A DNA stretch of 64,000 bases, from NCBI GenBank assembly GCA_020635815.1, contig JACJZB010000007.1, positions 95,518 to 159,517 of the forward strand. Reading direction: 5' to 3'. Shown in pieces: positions 58,615 to 64,000 of this stretch. The position numbers were made by a program, and so were the translations under genes. Source of the DNA: Flavobacteriales bacterium (GTDB taxonomy: Bacteria; Bacteroidota; Bacteroidia; Flavobacteriales_E; Vicingaceae). Positions within the stretch are counted from its first letter, which is position 1. Each line of letters starts with the position of its first letter. The notes beneath the pieces were generated by a model. The model had not been told where the DNA came from. It did no database searches and worked only from the letters and a program-made list of their open reading frames with translations.

Positions 58615-59520
58615 TTATAACCCTTCAGCAGTTTCTTTAGATATATCTATTACCCACTTGTTTAAATTGGCATCAGGTAATATAGCATCTTGTACATATA
58701 AAACATTTCCCTTTACCATATCACACGCTTTTTGGATAATATCTTTTTGAAAATAAGGATCGTTAGCAACTAAAATTGGAATAACAATTACATTATCTTC
58801 TAGCTCCATTAATTGCTCAATTCCCTTTACTGTTGGTTCGGTTGAGTACCCAACTAAATGTCCACACCAAGAGTACGCAATACTTTCATGACCCGTTTTA
58901 ATTTTTAAGTACTTTCCTATTTCATCCACCATCTCTTCCCATTGTTGGTTGTAATCAGCATCGCCATACGCTACCAATAAAACACCTTCATTTTGGGCAT
59001 CTTTACTTAGTGCTTTTACTCTATGTTCTATATTCTTTTTTAAGATGGTTGAATAATCTAAAGGAGGTGTAATACTCACTCTAGCTTTAGCTTTATACAC
59101 TTCTATTTTTTCTTTTCCAATCATATAATCTTTAGATTTAGGATCGGCACTCACTCCAAGAATTACAGGAATATCATGACTATAATGAGAGCTTACTGTT
59201 AAGAATATTGGAACTACTATTACTTCATCAAAATCTTCGGCATCAAACTCCTTCATTCTTGTTGCAATAGATGGTTCTGTATATTCCATAAAAGCAGTAG
59301 TTACTTTACTTATTTTTGGGTTGGATAAAATATCCTCTCTTACTTGTGTTTCAACATCTAACAGCATATTTCTCCACGATTCGGCAACAGAACCATGATT
59401 TACTAATAAAACTCCTATTTTCTTTTCCGATTTAGTGTCGTCTTTTGTTTGCGTTTGACCACAAGAAAACAATGAAATGGTTGCTACAACTATTGCTAAT
59501 GATTTAAATACTTTCTTCAT
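58615..59520 (-). CDS. CbiX-like chelatase-fold lipoprotein
   Basis: A 301-residue protein of the sirohydrochlorin chelatase fold. The lipobox SLFSC (C20) is unusual: most CbiX proteins are cytosolic. The two-lobed fold has VLLVNHGSVAESW with H42, FLTVSSHYSHDIP with H112 and H115, then VLLVAYGDADYNQQWEEM and IAYSWCGHLVGYS in the second lobe. The histidines normally bind the metal and face the tetrapyrrole. Being exported and sitting with a TonB receptor and HmuY, it may take metal out of, rather than put it into, a tetrapyrrole. This is inference. Confidence 0.82.
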   Translation of the reverse strand: MKKVFKSLAIVVATISLFSCGQTQTKDDTKSEKKIGVLLVNHGSVAESWRNMLLDVETQVREDILSNPKISKVTTAFMEYTEPSIATRMKEFDAEDFDEVIVVPIFLTVSSHYSHDIPVILGVSADPKSKDYMIGKEKIEVYKAKARVSITPPLDYSTILKKNIEHRVKALSKDAQNEGVLLVAYGDADYNQQWEEMVDEIGKYLKIKTGHESIAYSWCGHLVGYSTEPTVKGIEQLMELEDNVIVIPILVANDPYFQKDIIQKACDMVKGNVLYVQDAILPDANLNKWVIDISKETAEGL

Positions 59521-59550
59521 ATTTCCCTATTTTTTTAAAAATTTTTAAAA

Positions 59551-59578
59551 TCCCTAGCCCTCCAAAGAGGATATAGGG
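59551..59578 (-). promoter_or_regulatory. Stem-loop inside the haem-type operon
   Basis: TCCCTA pairs with TAGGGA, and CCTC with GAGG inside it, in the 79-bp gap between the T9SS HmuY-like gene and the CbiX-like gene. A partly broken T-run follows on the minus strand, so it could weaken downstream expression or shield the first gene's mRNA end. Confidence 0.5.
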
Positions 59579-59599
59579 AATTTGACATTGAAATGATTG

Positions 59600-60850
59600 T
59601 TATTGAATGATTATTTTTTGAGTTGACTTACTATTTTCAGTAGTTAAAGTGATAAAGTAAATGCCCTTTTTCAAACTACTTACAGCTATCTTTTCTTGAT
59701 TTAAACCTTGATTTTTAATTTGTTGACCAAAGACTTCCTTTCCAGAAATATCATAAATAGATAATTGAATGTTAGCAGTTGTTCCAGCAAAAGTTATGTT
59801 AATGTTGTCGGTTGCAGGATTAGGATAAACATTAAGGATTTTACTTTCTATTTTGTTGTCTTCTACTCCAACTGCGAATACTTTTTCTTTCGTAAAAATG
59901 TAATCTCCTGTTGAGCTACCTCCAAAACCAGTAAAAATAATCTTGTAAATATCTCCACTAGAAACACTTGCAAAATACACCAAGCTGTCTTCAATCTCAT
60001 ATTGAAAAGTTGACATATTAAATGATTTCCAATCGTGACCAATAACATTGATTTTAGTACTGTCGTAAATATGACCTATATAGGAAATGTTATTTACATC
60101 TGGTACATTGTTAACTTGTGCGATAGACACTCCGTCATTAACTAAAACTCCAGTTACAGCATAATAAGTACCACCACCTAAGTCAGTTACGTATTTAGTA
60201 AAAAGCAAATCCCACGAAGAACTTAAAGGCTCTCTATCTAATGCTTGGTTATTTTGAATGGAATAATATCCAAAGTTTTTACCTGAATAATTAGATTTAG
60301 TAATGGAAGCATTTACATGGTTTGAACCGTCTAAATTGGCATATCTAAAAGAAAAGATGCCACCAATTAAACTATTAATTACCAATTTTTTATAATCTCC
60401 ATTTGCTAGTTTTAAGATAAAAATTCGATCTCCATTAACCGCATGAGTTATCATGTTGTAAGTTCCCCACCCTAAATCAAAAGAACTTGCTGGAGTTTTA
60501 TTTTCAAAAGCTCCAACTGTCCAAGAGGTATCAGCATTAACTAATTGATTAGTAGCCCAAGAGAACCCAGTTGTATCTAAGGTACTCCATTGTGTTGTAT
60601 CATTGCTGTACAACCAACATTCAGTACCCATTCCACCATTAATTCTAATGCTAGAGCTTGAGCCACCCAACCCATTGGAAGCAAAAGCTAAATCCCAATC
60701 ACTTCTAGTAATTGCTACTTCATTACCGTTGTTTAAAGTGTAATAATTTTCATTTACATATCCTGCTCCTGTAGATACTGTATCAACTACTTGAGCTGTG
60801 AAAGAATTAGCACAAATTAGTGCAGCTATAAATAATATTTTTCTTTTCAT
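59600..60850 (-). CDS. Secreted HmuY-like protein with T9SS sorting domain
   Basis: A 416-residue protein. The signal peptide is MKRKILFIAALICANSFTAQ. The body (residues 25-320) repeats the HmuY-like pattern seen at 53061-54026: RSDWDLAFASNG and SSSWDLLFTKYV, with NLDGSNHV in between. The C-terminus VYPNPATDNINITF and SLKKGIYFITL is a type A sorting domain, so it is exported by type IX secretion. It is the first gene of the operon. A freely secreted or surface-bound haemophore feeding the HmuY lipoprotein and TonB receptor is a reasonable reading. Confidence 0.85.
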   Translation of the reverse strand: MKRKILFIAALICANSFTAQVVDTVSTGAGYVNENYYTLNNGNEVAITRSDWDLAFASNGLGGSSSSIRINGGMGTECWLYSNDTTQWSTLDTTGFSWATNQLVNADTSWTVGAFENKTPASSFDLGWGTYNMITHAVNGDRIFILKLANGDYKKLVINSLIGGIFSFRYANLDGSNHVNASITKSNYSGKNFGYYSIQNNQALDREPLSSSWDLLFTKYVTDLGGGTYYAVTGVLVNDGVSIAQVNNVPDVNNISYIGHIYDSTKINVIGHDWKSFNMSTFQYEIEDSLVYFASVSSGDIYKIIFTGFGGSSTGDYIFTKEKVFAVGVEDNKIESKILNVYPNPATDNINITFAGTTANIQLSIYDISGKEVFGQQIKNQGLNQEKIAVSSLKKGIYFITLTTENSKSTQKIIIQ

Positions 60851-60926
60851 TTTGTATTCTTTGGTTTTTATTTAGATTCATTCTAAATAACAGGACAAAT
60901 GTATCCATTGAAAGAACTACAAACCA

Positions 60927-60944
60927 ATACCTCATTTAAGGTAC
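60927..60944. promoter_or_regulatory. Operator-like palindrome 1
   Basis: ATACCTCATTTAAGGTAC: ATACC and GGTAY half-sites around eight bases. It lies 77 bp ahead of the T9SS HmuY-like gene start (60850). A second copy lies 70 bp further upstream. Confidence 0.5.
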
Positions 60945-60996
60945 TGACACCTATACTTCTGATATTTAATTGATTACAAGGTGTAAAAAATGAAAA

Positions 60997-61014
60997 ATAC
61001 CGTATTTATGGTAT
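60997..61014. promoter_or_regulatory. Operator-like palindrome 2
   Basis: ATACCGTATTTATGGTAT: the same half-sites and the same spacing as the copy at 60927-60944, with ATTTA shared in the centre. The 70-bp distance is close to seven helical turns, suitable for two dimers bound on the same DNA face. The rest of 60851-61201 has no gene. Confidence 0.5.
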
Positions 61015-61201
61015 GGAAAGGTATTAGCGTTTATTTATATTTTTGATTAAATACTTTATTTGAATTTAGGAATGTTTAATTGGTCATTAGGTGTATAATA
61101 ACCACACGGTAGTAAGTATATATAAAAACAAAACTCCTTCTAAAAAAAACACTCAAAATCATACAAATTCTAATACTTTTGTAAAATATAGAAAAAACAA
61201 A

Positions 61202-61576
61202 ATGGGACAACTGAAAACATATTCGAAATTATTACTAGTTCAATTTAAAACGAAGTTTAAAAAAGCTAAAGAATATGAAATTCCAAGATGTGGAGTTTCA
61301 TTTACAAAAATGAGCAAATTAGCGAATGAAATTAAAGGAATAAAAGTTGTAAAAGGACAAGACACCAAAGCATTAACCTTTAGAGTAACTGCTAAAGCTC
61401 CTGAAATTATACTAGGATTAGTTTCTCCGATGGCTGAACTTATTGTGCCAAATATTGATTCGCCAAGTAAAAAAGATCAAAAAAAGTTAAATGAATTAAC
61501 TGCTTATATAAAACAGTTACAACCTTTAATGAAAGACCTTAAGCTTTACCAAGAAGCTTCAAAGCTTATGAGTTAA
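61202..61576 (+). CDS. Small basic protein of unknown function
   Basis: A 124-residue protein starting MGQLKTYSKLLLVQFKTKFK. It is basic and cytosolic, with a beta-rich middle (IKVVKGQDTKALTFRVTAKA) and a helical end (DQKKLNELTAYIKQLQPLMK). I do not recognise it. A frame open from 61091 exists, but a TACTTTTG -7 box inside it (ahead of 61202) and lack of coding character point to the ATG at 61202. It is divergent from the haem-type operon and convergent with the cyclase gene. Confidence 0.65.
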   Translation: MGQLKTYSKLLLVQFKTKFKKAKEYEIPRCGVSFTKMSKLANEIKGIKVVKGQDTKALTFRVTAKAPEIILGLVSPMAELIVPNIDSPSKKDQKKLNELTAYIKQLQPLMKDLKLYQEASKLMS

Positions 61577-61584
61577 TTAAAAAG

Positions 61585-62985
61585 TTAAACTATTAACTTC
61601 TCAATACGTTCTATCTGACTTTGTTTATTTACTTCCCTTAATCGTTGTGAGGTTGCAGTAAAAAATTGATGAGCACTTAAAAATTTCACTTGGAGTTTAT
61701 TCCACTCGTTTAAATCAGTAATAATGTTTTGGGCTTTTAATTCTTCAAATAAGGCATTCGAGCCTGGTATAAAATCAGCACGACCTAAATAATCTAAATC
61801 AGAATCACAAATTATCATTTCTAATAAATTATTAGGTTCTGGTGGTAATTGTGTAGCCATTATAATTTCACAAATAGTATCTATTTGATTCGGTAAATAG
61901 CCATATTTGGGCAACCATTCTCTTGCTATTTCTGTACTATAAAATTCATGATTAGGACTTTGAATTACATGTCCTGCATCGTGAAAAAGAGCAGCTGTTT
62001 TTAATAACAACAAATGTTCATCAGAAACTCCCTCTCCTATGCCTATTAATTCTGTTTGATTAACAACATCAATAGTATGACAGTAATTATGATAATGTAA
62101 ATGTTCTGGTAATTGCTCTTGTAAAAAATCAAGTACTTTTCGTTCAATGTCAGTAAACTGCCGCATCAGATATTTCAACATAAAATCATTGTTGGGTAAA
62201 ATACCCAACTTACGGTCTTTTGAGTAGATCTTTTTAATTCTTTTGAGTTTATACAATCCTAAGCTACCCCTGTATTTTGCAGGAAGTTCAGCTACATAAT
62301 CGCAATTAAAATAGCTTTTAATTAGTTCGTAAGTGTAATCTGAAATATAAATTTCTCCTGGCTCACTCATCGCAGCTATTCGTGGTAAAGTATTGATTAC
62401 TTCTCCTGTTAAGGTGTAAGATTTGTTGTTTTGTCCTTTTACATTTACAATTCCATTACCAGAATGAATACCAATTTTTAAATTCCAAAAAGCTCTTCCT
62501 ACTTCTTGATATGAATTGTAAATCGTGTTTAAATAATGGTTTATTTCTAAAGCTATTAAAGCAATGTCAATTGAATTAGTTGAGTTTTTTTCAGCAATTC
62601 CTCCAGCACACACATAATAATCGCCTATTACTTTTACTCTTTCAGCTTTATGTTTCTTGGCTATTTCGTTAAATTTGATATAAATCTCATCTAATTTATC
62701 GTAAAGCGATTCTGATGATTGAGCACCATCAATTATATCTTTATGTCCCTGAATTTCAATAAATAGAACGGTAATTCCTTTAACCTTAAAATTGTTTTCA
62801 TCATCCTTTTTCTTGCTTTTAATTAGCTTTTTTTCTAATTCAATTACAGTTTTTGTTAATTCGTCATTTTTAGTGATGAGAGATTTGATTTGCTCATTTA
62901 ACCGTTGATTGGTTTTAATTAATGCTTCGTTTTTTAATATGAGGTCTTTATTTTCAGACATATACCCAAAGATAAGAAATTCCAT
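61585..62985 (-). CDS. Class III nucleotide cyclase fused to an HD phosphodiesterase-like domain
   Basis: A 466-residue protein: an N-terminal coiled coil (residues 12-60), a class III adenylate/guanylate cyclase domain (about 68-260), and an HD domain (about 280-450). The cyclase has KVIGDYYVCAGGI with the second metal aspartate, and the transition-state N and R in GEVINTLPRIAAM. The first metal aspartate is glutamate (VLFIEIQGHK). The HD part has HYHNYCHTIDVVNQ and LLKTAALFHDAGHV, close to the YHNxxHxxDV and HDxxH pattern of cyclic-nucleotide phosphodiesterases. One chain might make and destroy the same messenger. It is coupled to the GNAT gene by TAATG. Confidence 0.82.
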   Translation of the reverse strand: MEFLIFGYMSENKDLILKNEALIKTNQRLNEQIKSLITKNDELTKTVIELEKKLIKSKKKDDENNFKVKGITVLFIEIQGHKDIIDGAQSSESLYDKLDEIYIKFNEIAKKHKAERVKVIGDYYVCAGGIAEKNSTNSIDIALIALEINHYLNTIYNSYQEVGRAFWNLKIGIHSGNGIVNVKGQNNKSYTLTGEVINTLPRIAAMSEPGEIYISDYTYELIKSYFNCDYVAELPAKYRGSLGLYKLKRIKKIYSKDRKLGILPNNDFMLKYLMRQFTDIERKVLDFLQEQLPEHLHYHNYCHTIDVVNQTELIGIGEGVSDEHLLLLKTAALFHDAGHVIQSPNHEFYSTEIAREWLPKYGYLPNQIDTICEIIMATQLPPEPNNLLEMIICDSDLDYLGRADFIPGSNALFEELKAQNIITDLNEWNKLQVKFLSAHQFFTATSQRLREVNKQSQIERIEKLIV

Positions 62986-63497
62986 TAGGATAGTAGTTTC
63001 TCAAAAGCCAATCGTTCAGCCCCACCGTCAAGAATAATAATGCCACAATATTTATAACCTAACTTAGCAAGTAAATTTTGCATTCCTTTATTGTCTCTAT
63101 GGGTGTCAATCCTCATGCTTTTAATGTCTTGCTGTTTTAAATTTGATTCACATTGCTCAAACACAAATTTGGCTAAACCAATTTTTCTATATTCATCATC
63201 AACCGCTAAGCGATGAATTACTCCATACTTCGCATTTTCTTGAGTTAACCACTCCCCTTTTATTTTATTATAAGTTTGTTCCGTTTTAGTAGTAAAAACA
63301 GTTGTTCCAATTATTTTGTTTTTATCGTTTACAACAATATAACTATCATCATTTTCTATGTCTAATAAAATCTGTGCTTTATCAGGATAACCATCCTGCC
63401 ATTGATCGATATTTAAACTAGCCAAATAGAGTTGAGCATCAGTTATTATTTTCATAATAGCAGAAAGGTCTTTTATGGAAGATTTACGTATTATCAT
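62985..63497 (-). CDS. GNAT-family N-acetyltransferase
   Basis: A 170-residue acetyltransferase. The central strand and acetyl-CoA loop are VIHRLAVDDEYRKIGLAKFV (R-x-x-G-L-A in place of the usual Q/R-x-x-G-x-G/A), followed by FEQCESNLKQQDIKSMRIDT and the end LLAKLGYKYCG. The substrate is unknown. The stop overlaps the cyclase start by one base and its ATG lies 1 bp behind the ABC-F stop, so all three genes form one unit. Confidence 0.88.
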   Translation of the reverse strand: MIIRKSSIKDLSAIMKIITDAQLYLASLNIDQWQDGYPDKAQILLDIENDDSYIVVNDKNKIIGTTVFTTKTEQTYNKIKGEWLTQENAKYGVIHRLAVDDEYRKIGLAKFVFEQCESNLKQQDIKSMRIDTHRDNKGMQNLLAKLGYKYCGIIILDGGAERLAFEKLLS

Positions 63498-63498
63498 G

Positions 63499-64000
63499 CT
63501 ATGTTAAATCAATGTGTTTTAAACTTTCCATTCGGTTACGTTCTAAGAAGGCATCTATTGTTTCAAAGTGTTCTATAACACGCTGGTCTTTAAATTCAAA
63601 TACTTTTTCTGATAATCCTTGTAGGAAATCTCTATCGTGAGAAACCAATATCAATGTGCCATCAAAAGCTTTTAATGCTTCCTTTAATACGTCTTTCGAT
63701 TTTAAATCTAAATGGTTGGTAGGCTCATCAAGTATTAATAAGTTTACAGGTTCTAACAATAGTTTAACCATTGCTAACCTCGTTTTTTCTCCACCAGAGA
63801 GTACACTTACTTTTTTGTCAATATCATCACCGCTAAACATGAAAGCACCTAAAATGTTTTTAATTTGGGTACGAACATCTCCTTCAGCAACTTGGTCTAT
63901 TGTTTGAAAAACCGTTAAATCAGGATCTAATAATGAAGCTTGATTTTGAGCAAAATAACCTACTTGTGCATTATGTCCCAACTCACATTTCCCTTCATAT
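63499..64000 (-). CDS. ABC-F ATPase, C-terminal part
   Basis: The gene continues past the right edge. The visible 167 codons hold the second nucleotide-binding domain: signature SVLSGGEKTRLAMVKLL, Walker B LLILDEPTNHLDLKS and switch histidine LILVSHDRDFLQ, all in soluble sequence without membrane helices. The DEPTNHLD form is diagnostic of ABC-F proteins, which bind the ribosomal E site and relieve stalling or protect from antibiotics. Which subfamily (EttA, Uup, YdiF-like) cannot be told without the N-terminus. Confidence 0.93.
   Translation of the reverse strand, partial: YEGKCELGHNAQVGYFAQNQASLLDPDLTVFQTIDQVAEGDVRTQIKNILGAFMFSGDDIDKKVSVLSGGEKTRLAMVKLLLEPVNLLILDEPTNHLDLKSKDVLKEALKAFDGTLILVSHDRDFLQGLSEKVFEFKDQRVIEHFETIDAFLERNRMESLKHIDLT

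Noticed and set aside
61091..61201. N-terminal extension of the small gene at 61202
   Set aside because: The translation is lysine- and asparagine-rich without domain character, and a -7 box lies within it. The ATG at 61202 is the better start.

Overview
The window is a stretch of chromosome from a member of the Bacteroidota, most likely a flavobacterium. The DNA is AT-rich and many upstream regions carry the Bacteroidota -7 element TAnnTTTG. There are type IX secretion C-terminal sorting domains, an SprB-repeat surface protein, ECF sigma/anti-sigma operons, a HmuY/TonB uptake operon and a type II-C CRISPR-Cas system with a long Cas9. No species is named because nothing here decides it.

Layout. 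1-5425: end of a nitronate monooxygenase-like gene, a small unknown gene, trxA, and dnaE with a fused proofreading domain. 5426-14431: the CRISPR-Cas locus. It holds two tandem tracrRNA-like genes on the minus strand, then cas9, an unexpected AAA-type ATPase, cas1, cas2, a bidirectional terminator and an 11-repeat array. 14432-30385: an RNA methyltransferase, a large T9SS surface protein, an ECF sigma factor with two look-alike promoters in front of nearby genes (a PepSY-like protein, and a tiny membrane peptide coupled to a SET-domain methyltransferase), trxB, a hydroxyacyl-CoA dehydrogenase, an LptF/G permease with two glycosyltransferases and dapD, tRNA-Arg, a GlcD-type oxidase, and a second ECF sigma/anti-sigma operon. 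30386-45727: a decayed IS3-family element inserted between clpC and its terminator, then clpC, gyrA, a TPR protein, a TruC-like enzyme, an acetyltransferase, membrane proteins, a third ECF sigma factor coupled to a membrane protein with two formylglycine-generating-enzyme-like domains, and an S4 protein. 45728-52607: an accessory defence-like island, all on the minus strand. It has a type IIG restriction-modification protein overlapping an HNH-like protein, a DUF3800 protein and a small putative nuclease, followed by a truncated duplicate gene and a frameshifted RhuM gene. 52608-61201: a tightly packed minus-strand operon that looks built for haem or metallo-tetrapyrrole capture: a T9SS-secreted HmuY-like protein, a CbiX-like lipoprotein, an FMN-binding/iron-sulphur membrane protein, a hemerythrin-like protein, a TonB receptor and a HmuY lipoprotein. 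Two matching 18-bp palindromes lie in front of it. 61202-64000: a small unknown gene, a nucleotide cyclase/HD phosphodiesterase fusion, a GNAT acetyltransferase and a partial ABC-F ATPase.

Most notable: (1) the two tracrRNA-like genes, both preceded by TAnnTTTG boxes and both carrying strand-specific G.U pairs; (2) the ATPase inside the cas operon; (3) the four-gene restriction plus nuclease operon; (4) the chelatase/flavin/TonB operon with paired operators; (5) the paired ECF-type promoters. Family calls come from motif recognition by eye; no database search was run.
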